This document shows positions 30,738 to 40,615 of a DNA stretch of 46,463 nucleotides, one piece after another. Source of the stretch: Nemertoderma westbladi (Eukaryota > Xenacoelomorpha > Nemertodermatida > Nemertodermatidae); contig JAUCBJ010001851.1 in assembly GCA_032718475.1 (NCBI GenBank), forward strand, positions 1-46,463, written 5' to 3'. Both the position numbers and the translations under genes were made by a program. The notes below the pieces were generated by a model that was not told the DNA's origin, did no database searches, and worked only from the letters and a program-made list of their open reading frames with translations. Position 1 is the stretch's first letter; each line of letters starts with the position of its first letter.

Positions 30738-31253
30738 TAGTTCCAAAAGACCGGGCATTAAGAGATCCTTTAATTCCTCCAATGAGGATGCAGGTGTAAT
30801 TTCAACTTCTTCTGATTCATGGATACCAGTAACAGATTTATCAATATGTTTACCGGTATTCTTCTTCATTATCCCTAACTGTGTATTTATACTTCTGAGT
30901 GAGCGCCAAAGTTCACAGGTCCATCGAAAATTAGCTTCTAGCAATTGCCTATCACTAAGATATGATAATGAATGATTATTCGGGATTCGGCTCATAGCGA
31001 GACAGCTTAACCGAGACGTGTCTTCATTGCCAGTAGCTGCGCTACCAATGCCAACATCATCGAGCATGGGTATGTCTTTATTGCCAGCAGCAGCACTACC
31101 AATGCCCACCCCATCGGGCATATCTTCATTGATGTTAGTTGCTTTGCCAATGGAATTTGGTCTTGGAAATGGCAGAGGTAAAGATAATGTTGATTTACCA
31201 CGTCTGGATTGAAGGTTCTCTTCACATGATGACTGCAAGGGTGGACCAATCAA
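30734..31253 (-). pseudogene. DUF4806-like ORF, N-terminal piece (cut by piggyBac)
   Basis: Starts at the ATG at 31253 and runs to the TTAA site. It is low in complexity at first, with two tandem copies of a 16-residue unit (DGVGIGSAAAGNKDIP / DDVGIGSAATGNEDTS), then RQLLEANFRWTCELWRSLRS, INTQLGIMKKNTG (probable coiled coil) and ITPASSLEELKDLLMPGLLE. The last part matches the start of DUF4806-like domains (SLEEL--L...LL). Through the TTAA it joins 'LKSEGGTTITKSVR' in frame. Total length of the protein is about 285 residues. It lies directly downstream of the transposase at 31709-38870 on the same strand, suggesting both belong to one old transposon. Function unknown. Confidence 0.55.
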
Positions 31254-31708
31254 ATGATAGCTCCGGAAATGAGGTCATTGATTACTCTGGATATCCTGGG
31301 TTTGAATTTCCTGTCGTCAGTTGTTTAAATGAATAACCATTAGCTTTCATATCCTTAGCAAAGGAAGTTATTGTCAATCATATTACCATGTATTATAATT
31401 TCAGCTCTATAATATTCACCACCACCATATTTTACTTCATATGTTTTAACTTTGCAAATTAAATCCCATTGAAAATTCCTAAGTTCTCTCTCTAAGTCAA
31501 CCGACCATATTGCTTGTCATGCTGACAATATACAATTGCTTGTGTAATATCCATATCAATTGTTTAGAACATTTAGAGAATAACTAATATTACTTAAAAC
31601 CAATTTCAGTTATGTAATAGTAATAATGTTCTTTAGTTTATACAAGGCCTAGTACCGTAATGGTCTGATAGTTTGTAGTACTAACGGTATTAATATACCG
31701 TTTTCAAT
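31254..31708. other. Spacer between the transposase and the DUF4806-like ORF
   Basis: No coding frame recognised on the minus strand; AT-rich. If the two ORFs form one transposon, this is its intergenic part. Confidence 0.45.
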
Positions 31709-33070
31709 TCAGTTACACAACCTTGTCACATAATATGCATCACTATAACCAGCATATTTTGAAGGCATTGCAATACACCACTGAAATACACATGGATTAC
31801 CAATAGAGGTCAAACCATCAGAAATGTAGTACCCTTCACCATACAATTCACTCAAACAAGGAATGGTATAAGCATAAGTCAAAAAATTTCAGCTTGCGAC
31901 CTGTAATTACTTGTGTGTTCACAGTATAACTTTGAACAACAATAAACATTTCATCAAACTTTATACAATCCCCACGCTTAATGGACTTATTAGGTCCTTC
32001 AACATCTCCAGCAACAAGTACTTCAGCTTTGGATGGTGCCTCTCGAACAATTAAATTTGCATTTCGAGAAAAAAGATCCCGTTTTAATTTGCTCTTAAAT
32101 GATTCAAATCGAAATGCTGACCATCGATCTAAACACCCAAAACGTCACGATGTGTCAGTATATGCATATTATTATAAGTTAACGCATGTTCTGTATATAA
32201 CTCACTCATGGATCCGCTAAAGAAATTTATGAGGTTACTGGCATAATCAGTCAAGGGGAAATTTGACTGCATTGCTAGCTGATCTGAAAGTGGTCAAAGT
32301 ATTTATTTGGTAGGAACCCTTTCATTAGAGGTGCTGCATAAGCTATAAATCTCCGAAATTCCATGGCCTTGAAATGTTCAAGAGAATCAAATCCACGAAG
32401 GTGACGGTTAACGACATGAGGCATTGCTGATCCAAACTCAACTAAAAGCTATTTAATCTAGCTTACAAGACAGTTGATGATAAAATGCATTGTAGAGAGA
32501 CTCGAAGGGTGGATGTTCCATACCAGTACTTAATCAACTGTCTCACAACTCCGAGACAAAGACAATGCATATAGTCAAATGCAAAACCACTAGAAATTGG
32601 GATATATTTATGCAATGGTGATACAAGTACTGATGTTCTTCGTCTGAAATGGTGCTATAATCGTTATCATGCCTTCCCTCCCAGGAAAAATTATCTTATG
32701 AAATTGGTGACTATATATATTCCTACAATTTTGCAAACTGTACAGCAGGCATAACCACTGACGAATTTGGTTCCTCCAAGCATAGCTCAAGCTGGGGCAT
32801 CAGCAACCATTAATTGTAAATTTGGTTTTAGCCAAAGGTTATTTTAAGGTTATGCCAGGCAATCTAACAAAGGTTGTAAATATTCAACCATATTATTTGG
32901 TTTACAATATCCTGCCCAAATTCCAACACTGAAAGCTTTGTAGCCAAGTCCAATACGACTGACCAATATGGGCCATAGTGACAAATTAGATGACTTAGAG
33001 ATGGGTAAGCCATCAATATTTGACATAATTGCGTATTTTGAGGCAATTCAGGAAAGCCAAGAAACACCAT

Positions 33071-33214
33071 AAAACCACCTGCACATGGAACAGTCGTCTG
33101 TTTCCATAAAACCACCTGCACATGGAACAGTCGTCTGTTTCCATAAAACCACCTGCACATGGAACAGTCGTCTGTTTCCATAAAACCACCTGCACATGGA
33201 ACAGTCGTCTGTTT
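33071..33214. repeat. 37-bp minisatellite, four copies, inside a transposase frame
   Basis: Four near-identical units of AAAACCACCTGCACATGGAA + CAGTCGTCTGTTTCCAT. As 37 is not a multiple of three, the frame cycles (CAGGFM / CRWFYGN / QVVLWKQ), so it disrupts the transposase. Confidence 0.95.
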
Positions 33215-33306
33215 AGTAATAAAATCTTGAGTTCTATGTATCTCGACCAGAGTTTTAGAACTCAATGGTAAATTGGGATGGAACTTGTTTAAAATGTTCA
33301 GTAAAC

Positions 33307-33311
33307 TGGAT
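33307..33311. repeat. Target-site duplication TGGAT, left copy (BEL element 2)
   Basis: Directly before TGTAGTGG; partner at 38536-38540. Confidence 0.92.
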
Positions 33312-34008
33312 TGTAGTGGCGGGTCTCTCTCAAACAATAAAAAATATATTATCATTACATTACCGCCCATTCTCCCAGCTTATTGTTGCAAACCAATATC
33401 TATCTCATCTCCAATATACTCATTCGACCATTAGTGGCTGCCCCCATTCACAGCCGTTTATCCTATACAGATAAACAGCTGTATTCTTCCCTTCACTCCT
33501 GTGAAGGATAGGTACCACATTAGGTAGGTATCTCCACTGCGCTACAACCCCTTATTACCCATTAACCAATCAAGGCCCACCACACTGTCACCCCTATTAT
33601 TACTTCACTGTATTTCTACAGCTTACCAAGCTCAACATTACTCATTCACTATAGTTGGTCTCATTCCGCAGTTTCCCAAACGGAAACTCCCCCTATTAAC
33701 ACTCTTTATTACTTTGTATTCTTGACTCTTACGATATTTTACGTTTATATTATTAGATCTCTTATTATGTATTAATGTTCTTATGTTTCCGTTATCTTAT
33801 TACCCCTTACCGCTTATAATCGTATATTATTATCTTATATATTTTCTATAATAAATATGCTCCTAATTCCCAATCAAATAAACAAATTATTCTTCTTTAT
33901 GGGACGTAACCGTGTAAACTGGGTGAAATCCAACTATAGTTGAACATATTACAATCACATAGATCATCTTATTGTTTTATACACAAGAGCATAGCAACCG
34001 CTCTTACA
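33312..34008 (+). repeat. 5' LTR of BEL element 2
   Basis: TGTAGTGGCGGG ... CGCTCTTACA. It equals 37839-38535 with a constant offset of 4,527. The sequence after it (GTTTGGGAAAACTC) holds no tRNA match that I can name. Confidence 0.95.
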
Positions 34009-34193
34009 GTTTGGGAAAACTCAAATAAAACTCTATGAAATTTACAATTATAAATAAATAAATTAAATTGTATATTAATTATTTTATTTCTTAGTAATTC
34101 TTTACTATACCACGTTACTAAGCTTTTGTAGCCAAGTTGGTATGTATTACAGTCTATTTAGGCGATTCTAACTACCGTAGCTAGACTTTAATT

Positions 34194-36656
34194 TTGAAGA
34201 CGACACCTTTATTTAATTTGGATACAAATATGGACAACAAAGGTGTTCAAATGGACGACGAAATTCATTCAGCTTCGGAATCTGATGCATCCACACAGTC
34301 TGGTAAGTCACCTCTTACATCTACACGTATTGAAAACGTTATCTCACCAACTCCTGTTGCATCTGTTGTAAATCCTACCGTAGAAATGTCTAGTGAGAGT
34401 TCAGTACCTAATCTAACTCACGTAAAGAGAACGATTGCTGGTTATAAGGCTCATTTTACACGACGTTTCAATGAGTTTACCATTCAAAGGTCTGCTACAT
34501 TCGACCCTACTAATATCGATTCTATATTTAATTCTTGTATTAATGTATACAAATCTTTGTGTAGTCACTATGAAAAATCAACTTTCGATTTCGAAAGATT
34601 TGGTTTTTCTGATGTGTCACGTGAGCTAGCTGCACAATCAGTAACTGTACTGTCAGACCTTGAATCTAAACTCAATGACATTCGCGAATATATTAATAGC
34701 AATGAGCAGACCGTGACTCAGACCCAGACATGTCGGAGTAACGCCATACCTATTGTAGTTGTGTCTTCAGATGTTCCACAGTATGTATCATCTCATGAAC
34801 AATTGCAAGTTGGCGAGCACAAACGTAATCGAACAATTTCAACTCACTCTGGTTCTACAGCACATTCTCAAGCCTCGACGAGCGCATCAGTTAGAGTTCA
34901 TCGTGCCAAAGTCAAGCGAAAATTACTCCTGCTACAGCTCGAGCAGTCAGGAGCAGCTGCTCAGGCAGATCAGGCTGACACATTGATATTACAAAAATCA
35001 GAGCGGCAACAGAAAGAAATTTCTCGCTTGGCAAAGGAACGTGGCCTTCGCGATGCTCTTGCACTTGCAGCACTTGAAGAAGCTTTAGAGTTGAAATCAC
35101 CTGAATTTGGAGAAGCAGAAGCAGATTATGTAGCTTCTGCGCTATTACAATCACCAAAAAGATCTCCCACGTATGACGTACCAATTGGTGTACAAACTAA
35201 AAGTAATCTTAACAATAATGTGACTGTTAATACAAGGAACCAATCAGAGTCTCCAGTCGACCCTGTTGCCATAGCAACCACGTGCCTACCTGTTAATGTG
35301 AGTGCCTCAGATTCCTATGAATCAGCACAAAATAATCTGCAGTCTAGTCAATCTCATTCCTACCCTGTCACTGTAGAAACAACGTCAGTAGTGTCATCTC
35401 AACTTCCAATTTTTTCTCTTACGTCTCCTATAAGACCCACTAGTGCGCTAATTAATAGTAGAGTTTCTGAAATTATCCCACTAGGTAATTTTTGTACAAC
35501 TGGTCTCTTTATACCCCCAACATCGCCTTTTAATACTGCATCTTCCTTAAGTCAGTATTCTCAGAGATATCCTAGAAGTTCCTCGGCCGGACAATGCATT
35601 TATTCATCCTATACTTCTGGAGGACAATATGTCCCATCCTATCTTACTACCAGCCGGGAACAATATAGTCAAGAGGAGCCTGTGGCATTTACATCTCTTG
35701 ATGTAAATAGCCTTACATGTCCATCTATATATGTTTCAACATACCCCATAGGGGGACAATTCCCCCACCCTTCCCACCCCATAGGTCAAAGTGTCCCATC
35801 ATGTCCCATCAATGTTCCGGGTCAATCTGCACAAGAGAGGCGCCCCAAGTTTGCCTCTTCTGCGATATACAATACCCATAATATATCTCACGTCCCATCA
35901 TTTGCCATGGGAGGACAAAACTTATATGATGAGGGACAATATTTCCCATATAGTACCACTGGCCTACAGTATCAATACAGTGAGACTCCTGGATTTTTAT
36001 GTAATCCTGTAGAATCTGTAACTGCTAGTTCAATCTCTGTTGGTCAGTCTGCAGTAAATGCTCCTAATTCAAATCATGTACAATTTGCCATGGGGGGACA
36101 CAATGGTCCAGTATATTTCGATAGAAATGCTCCTAATTCTGCACTATCGGGTATTACATCCATGAACCCTAATGATAGATCTTCTATCTCCATTGCAGGT
36201 GACCCCACTGTAGTATCAAGTGGTGTCAATTATAATATGGCAAAATCTCGTTTCGCATATTTAATCCGTCAGCTACATGGTCAGCCACAAATCCGTGCCC
36301 TTTATCAACAAAAAATAGACGATTATGTCGTGAAGGGTTATGTTCGCAAACGATCGTACGATCCCATTAACTTTATCTTACCTTTTATCATAGCAGGTCG
36401 ATTAGTTATAGCAAAAATGTGGTCAATGGAATTAGACTGTGATACCCCACTCCCACCAGATACAACACGTCAATGGATGAAGTGGCGAGATCAACTCCCT
36501 TTGTTCAGCGAACTGGAAATACCTAGGATGTACATCCCCGTCCATTCGGGTCCAATCAACTACCAGTTACATATTTTTCCAGACGCCACTAAAGTGGCCT
36601 ACGGTACAGTATTGTACATCCGATCTGTAAGTGACAATGAAATAAATAGTATATAA
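34194..36656 (+). CDS. BEL/Pao Gag-like polyprotein with RT deleted
   Basis: 820 codons from the ATG at 34194. The N-terminus is acidic/Ser-rich, then a Gag-like helical region (IAGYKAHFTRRFNEFTIQ, FERFGFSDVSRELAAQSVTV), a coiled coil with LLLLQLEQSGAAAQADQADT and EISRLAKERGLRDALALAAL at about residues 240-300, then a long Ser/Pro/Gln/Tyr-rich linker with repeated 'GGQ' and 'CPI/YP' motifs to about 680. From about 690 it is pol: IRALYQQKIDDYVVKGYVRK, followed at about 720 directly by DPINFILPFIIAGRLVIAKM and WRDQLPLFSELEIPR (A17-like), then the start of RNase H (LHIFPDATKVAYGTVLY) and a stop. The whole RT with its YVDD box is missing between KGYVRK and DPINF, and no zinc knuckle or protease motif is seen. 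Non-autonomous. Confidence 0.85.
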   Translation: MKTTPLFNLDTNMDNKGVQMDDEIHSASESDASTQSGKSPLTSTRIENVISPTPVASVVNPTVEMSSESSVPNLTHVKRTIAGYKAHFTRRFNEFTIQRSATFDPTNIDSIFNSCINVYKSLCSHYEKSTFDFERFGFSDVSRELAAQSVTVLSDLESKLNDIREYINSNEQTVTQTQTCRSNAIPIVVVSSDVPQYVSSHEQLQVGEHKRNRTISTHSGSTAHSQASTSASVRVHRAKVKRKLLLLQLEQSGAAAQADQADTLILQKSERQQKEISRLAKERGLRDALALAALEEALELKSPEFGEAEADYVASALLQSPKRSPTYDVPIGVQTKSNLNNNVTVNTRNQSESPVDPVAIATTCLPVNVSASDSYESAQNNLQSSQSHSYPVTVETTSVVSSQLPIFSLTSPIRPTSALINSRVSEIIPLGNFCTTGLFIPPTSPFNTASSLSQYSQRYPRSSSAGQCIYSSYTSGGQYVPSYLTTSREQYSQEEPVAFTSLDVNSLTCPSIYVSTYPIGGQFPHPSHPIGQSVPSCPINVPGQSAQERRPKFASSAIYNTHNISHVPSFAMGGQNLYDEGQYFPYSTTGLQYQYSETPGFLCNPVESVTASSISVGQSAVNAPNSNHVQFAMGGHNGPVYFDRNAPNSALSGITSMNPNDRSSISIAGDPTVVSSGVNYNMAKSRFAYLIRQLHGQPQIRALYQQKIDDYVVKGYVRKRSYDPINFILPFIIAGRLVIAKMWSMELDCDTPLPPDTTRQWMKWRDQLPLFSELEIPRMYIPVHSGPINYQLHIFPDATKVAYGTVLYIRSVSDNEINSI

Positions 36657-36933
36657 CGCAAGTATACCCTGATCATGTGGGGTTAATTAGATCAGTTGAA
36701 GTAAAAACCTCCTTGGGAGTTTACAAAAGATCACTTGATAAACTATGCATCTTAGAGGAAATAATTAAGTAACAATAAACTACTACTAAAATTAATTAAC
36801 TAATAAACCATACTTTGTATACTTATCAAATAGCAAAATAATTTCTCTAATTTACTTTTAGGTTTTGGCTACCAAAATTCCTGGGTGTGATGTGATGGTC
36901 GTCCACATCTTTGTTGACTTCCACTGAAGGATG

Positions 36934-37101
36934 AATATTGAACTCGGTTAAATGGAACTATAAGCAACGAACTATAAAATGATAACTAGAGATCCATTGT
37001 TAAAGAGATTAAGTATTAATATTGAACTCGGTTAAATGGAACTATAAGCAACGAACTATAAAATGATAACTAGAGATCCATTGTTAAAGAGATTAAGTAT
37101 T
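36934..37101. repeat. 84-bp perfect tandem duplication
   Basis: 36934-37017 repeats as 37018-37101, starting AATATTGAACTCGGTTAAAT and ending AGAGATTAAGTATT. Confidence 0.95.
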
Positions 37102-37489
37102 AACCGTTGGTGATGGTCGAGCTTACATGGTTGGTACATTGTAAATTATGTAATGTAGTGGTGAAATTCATAAGTATTTTGAATTTATTCACCCTATAGT
37201 AGTTATTCTAACTAATCTATCACCACACTCCTAACAACCTAATCTATAATCCTAAATCATTGTGTCATAATTGTTTATCGTTTCCTATTTACATAGTGTC
37301 CTTAAGATGAGATATATTATAAACAATTTTAACTTAATTTTACAAAATTGACGATGCATTATTTGGATATTACACGTATCTTAACTTCGTCAAATACATT
37401 ACTGAACAAATTACCTTCCTTAAGTATTGTATTAATAATGTTAATCTTTGACCTTCAATGACCCTTTAGATACCAAGGAGCTTCTTATC

Positions 37490-37680
37490 TCCTTTGTATG
37501 GTATATCCATACTTTTAAATGTTTGTCCTCTGTGTTATATGTGTTGTCTTCTGTACGCCTGTTTCACTCGTATGGCAACTCCATACTTTTAAATGTACGT
37601 CATATATGTATCCTTTATGTTTATCTGTCATTCGTATGGTTTACCCATACTTTTAAATGTATGTCCTGTGTGTAATCTTT
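37490..37680. repeat. Three imperfect repeats around CCATACTTTTAAATG
   Basis: CGTATGG/GTATGG----- + CCATACTTTTAAATGT occurs at about 37497, 37571 and 37637, with TGTTT/GTATG-rich spacers. Confidence 0.85.
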
Positions 37681-37830
37681 GTTTTGTATGTCCTGTTCGA
37701 CCACCGAGGTAAAATATAAAGGCCATAGATTAATATTATTTGAGTGGGACAAGATGTTCCTTCGATTGTTTGAAATTTTTAAGATGTTTTGAGGAAGCCC
37801 AGATATCGTGTAAAAATTTGAAAATTTTTA

Positions 37831-37837
37831 AGGGGGA
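37831..37837 (+). other. Polypurine tract of BEL element 2
   Basis: AGGGGGA one base before the 3' LTR; fixes the sense strand as plus. Confidence 0.7.
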
Positions 37838-37838
37838 C

Positions 37839-38535
37839 TGTAGTGGCGGGTCTCTCTCAAACAATAAAAAATATATTATCATTACATTACCGCCCATTCT
37901 CCCAGCTTATTGTTGCAAACCAATATCTATCTCATCTCCAATATACTCATTCGACCATTAGTGGCTGCCCCCATTCACAGCCGTTTATCCTATACAGATA
38001 AACAGCTGTATTCTTCCCTTCACTCCTGTGAAGGATAGGTACCACATTAGGTAGGTATCTCCACTGCGCTACAACCCCTTATTACCCATTAACCAATCAA
38101 GGCCCACCACACTGTCACCCCTATTATTACTTCACTGTATTTCTACAGCTTACCAAGCTCAACATTACTCATTCACTATAGTTGGTCTCATTCCGCAGTT
38201 TCCCAAACGGAAACTCCCCCTATTAACACTCTTTATTACTTTGTATTCTTGACTCTTACGATATTTTACGTTTATATTATTAGATCTCTTATTATGTATT
38301 AATGTTCTTATGTTTCCGTTATCTTATTACCCCTTACCGCTTATAATCGTATATTATTATCTTATATATTTTCTATAATAAATATGCTCCTAATTCCCAA
38401 TCAAATAAACAAATTATTCTTCTTTATGGGACGTAACCGTGTAAACTGGGTGAAATCCAACTATAGTTGAACATATTACAATCACATAGATCATCTTATT
38501 GTTTTATACACAAGAGCATAGCAACCGCTCTTACA
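37839..38535 (+). repeat. 3' LTR of BEL element 2
   Basis: Identical by eye to 33312-34008. Confidence 0.95.
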
Positions 38536-38540
38536 TGGAT
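38536..38540. repeat. Target-site duplication TGGAT, right copy (BEL element 2)
   Basis: Directly after ...CTCTTACA; partner of 33307-33311. Confidence 0.92.
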
Positions 38541-38870
38541 AAGCAGCTATAGGAAATACCAGTCTTTCTCTGCCAACCATAAAGTTTGCAACACAATTCA
38601 TTCCCAGAAGCAGAATGACATTCATCTGCAAAACTATGGTCTTCAACTTCATCCTTATCCTCAAAACTAAAATCTGTGTTACTGTCCAAACTCTCATCAC
38701 TATCACAAGATTATCATAAGATTCTCACCACCAGCACTTGGAGCATTGTGACAGCTACCTGTACTAATACTAATCACATTCTGAACAGTTTCCAATAAAT
38801 CATGTTTCCTCTTATGAGTAGATTGCGTCTCGACTCCATCCAAAGCTGCATAGCATAGCCTAGTCTGTAA
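38541..38870 (-). pseudogene. EnSpm-like transposase, N-terminal part
   Basis: Minus-strand sequence leading into the BEL-2 insertion point reads SDESLDSNTDFSFEDKDEVE, DHSFADECHSASGNELCCKL and a basic/hydrophobic 'RKTGISYSCLS'. It is then continued at 33311 by 'SLLNILNKFHPNLP'. The acidic N-terminus followed by 'W--+-+ISHS-L--LL-IL+--HP-LP' is what this transposase family normally shows. Upstream limit uncertain. Confidence 0.55.
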
Positions 38871-40233
38871 GACAAAGAAAGGGATCGAATTGATTATCAA
38901 AATGGTACTTGTACTGGCAGCAATTACATTTTACAATAAAATTTGTAATTCCAGAATTTCTAATGCTAATACCAGGCTGGAATTGCTACATGAAACTCTG
39001 AAGATTCTTCCATGTACAAGAGAAATACGTGGTGTAAAGCCGCGTAATGACGATTTTGCACCACGCAGAGTGACAAGTACACCGCCGAACCCGCAGTGTG
39101 GGCGGCGATAAAGTTCGTGCAAAGTGGAGAAGTATCAACAAGAATTTGCCACAAAAAATTTCAAAAAGTTTCATTATCATTTTATATTGTTAAAATGAAA
39201 AAATTTCGCTCAGGTTTCTTTTTAATTTTGCATTTTAAGAATGAAAATTTTCACTGGTGCTTCTATTTCATTTGGCCATTTGGCTTAGCTTTGCATTGTA
39301 GTGCAGGGTGCGAATTACCTGTATTGAATTACTACAGTAGTACTGGTACTAAATGCGAATTACTAATAAACACATTTAAAATCCAAATCTTCTGGTATCT
39401 TCTGCGTACATTGTGGAAAAGACGCTGAGCCAGCTAATACAATTACTGTAAACTGTAACACTGTATTGGCCTACATGAACCCGATTTTCCCACGAAAATC
39501 ATAATTCTTTATAGAATGCTATCAAAGCTTTAATTTAAAATTTATTGAATTCCCATTCGCTGATAACCATGTTTAGTTTAAGAGTTATAGGGATCTGCAA
39601 CTCTGCTATACTGTACAGTATGTTGATCTGTTAAGATATCTGTGCATTAATTAGCAAGTCGTAGGACTTGATTACTGTAAGAATTGTTGGCTGACTGGCT
39701 GACTGACTGGCTGGCTGGCTGGCTGGCTGACTGACTGATCTACAGCCAAAACTACTCTAACGATTTTGATGAAATTTTCACAGCGGCTAGATACCACGAT
39801 TCTAAGGTCCCTGGTATGTTCCGCTATTTCGTCCATGAGCCGTGGGCTCGAAAAATATACATAAACGAAAAAACGCCATAGGCGCAATGGTAAAATAACA
39901 CCAATGACAGCTTGTTGATGGAATTTACATTTGATTGATGACTTCCGACTTGCTTAACGGCGTCTTGACGCCGTCTCTAGTAATACAGTTACTGTATTTA
40001 CTGAGTGAAGAGAATGTTTTTGTTCATTTAAGAGTGTACGACATACCTATAGTATGCCTATAGTATAGCCATGACGGTAGGTTAGATTTACTTGAATTAC
40101 TGTAAATCTTATCAAATACAATATCATGCGGGTAATGCTGGAGTGTATATTTCCTGTGCCAGTGGCTAATTTAAGTGGTTTGACATATACAAGTTAAAGT
40201 TATTCCTAATACAAGTTATTCAGTGCGATTAAT
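38871..40233. other. Unassigned, mostly non-coding DNA
   Basis: It should contain the 5' end of the EnSpm-like transposon, but no terminal repeat was recognised. It has a GGCT/GACT microsatellite (39690-39740), a sequence with a conserved-looking frame on the minus strand (39740-39887: RIVVSSRCENFIKIVRVVLA) that I take for a repeat, not a gene, and a small hairpin ACGGCGTC-TT-GACGCCGT at 39957-39974. Confidence 0.4.
39690..39740. repeat. Tetranucleotide microsatellite (GGCT/GACT)n
   Basis: About 12 units of GGCT and GACT in a row. Confidence 0.95.
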
Positions 40234-40615
40234 ATGCGATCACTCGCATGCGAGAGGGCAGATGCGAAACGCAAGAGAACGAATGCAACACGCGCATTTC
40301 GAGGAGAACCAAATATAAACCACATACTGTACTTTCGGCACAGGGAATTTATTTGGCCATCTGAAAGCAAAACACAAAACTCCATTCCACCAAGTAAAAC
40401 GAGACGAAGAGGAAACGAAGATAGTGGAAGAAATTGATAAAAATAAGAAAAGTTCTATCTATATCATTGATAAAAATAACGTGAGTAGGTCTACTGGTAA
40501 TGGTCTCTCCAGTTCCAGTACGAGTTCTATTAGTACCGGTACAGGTAGTACCATTAATATCCGTACTAATACTCCATCCACCCAACTGGGGTTAATTTAA
40601 CAGATGCCCCTAAAG
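40234..40615 (+). pseudogene. Possible N-terminal remnant of the hAT gene, low complexity
   Basis: A 67-codon frame (MRSLACERADAKRKRTNATR ...), then after a shift KRDEEETKIVEEIDKNKKSS and a Ser/Thr/Gly tract with ISTGTGSTINIRTNTPSTQL encoded by ACCGGT-type repeats, ending in a TAA. It lies just upstream of the hAT remnant on the same strand. No BED zinc finger is visible, so the link is weak. Confidence 0.3.

Larger units (their letters stand above)
31709..33311 (-). pseudogene. DNA transposase (EnSpm/CACTA-like), central and C-terminal part, decayed
   Basis: Minus-strand remnant with many frameshifts. From the right: LLNILNKFHPNLPLSSKTLV, then a 37-bp minisatellite, IDGLPISKSSNLSLWPILVS, FSVGIWAGYCKPNNMVEYLQ, 'VADAPA' with GTKFVSGYACCTVCKIVG, LTYNNMHILTHRDV, LRANLKRDLFSRNANLIVRE, and a final part to a TGA at 31709-31711. 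DGLP--KSS----WPI and VGI--G--KP----EYL are the hallmark of an animal transposase family related to Transposase_21/EnSpm. It continues at 38541-38870 across BEL element 2. Superfamily name is tentative because no CACTA ends were found. Confidence 0.65.
36657..37838. other. Non-coding 3' part of BEL element 2
   Basis: No RNase H end or integrase. It holds an 84-bp tandem duplication (36934-37101), a three-fold repeat near 37490-37670, and the polypurine tract AGGGGGA at 37831-37837. Confidence 0.75.
33312..38535 (+). mobile_element. BEL/Pao LTR retrotransposon 2, 5,224 bp, RT-less
   Basis: LTRs of 697 bp at 33312-34008 and 37839-38535, apparently identical, TG...CA ends, 5-bp duplication TGGAT. 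It has one ORF (34194-36656) with Gag-like sequence and a remnant of pol, then 1.2 kb non-coding and a purine tract (AGGGGGA) before the 3' LTR. The RT core and integrase are missing. It inserted into the EnSpm-like transposase; collapsing TGGAT joins 'ISYSCLS' and 'SLLNILNKF' in frame. It is the most recent insertion seen in the window. Confidence 0.93.

Noticed and set aside
32864-33370. 168-codon ORF taken as a distinct gene with ETDDCSMCRWFYGN repeats
   Set aside because: It is a chance opening across a 37-bp minisatellite within the decayed transposase and runs into the LTR of BEL element 2.
39672-39887. Minus-strand ORF ending in SVSQPASQPVSQ
   Set aside because: The repeats come from the GGCT/GACT microsatellite; the rest resembles the edge of a dispersed repeat and not a gene.
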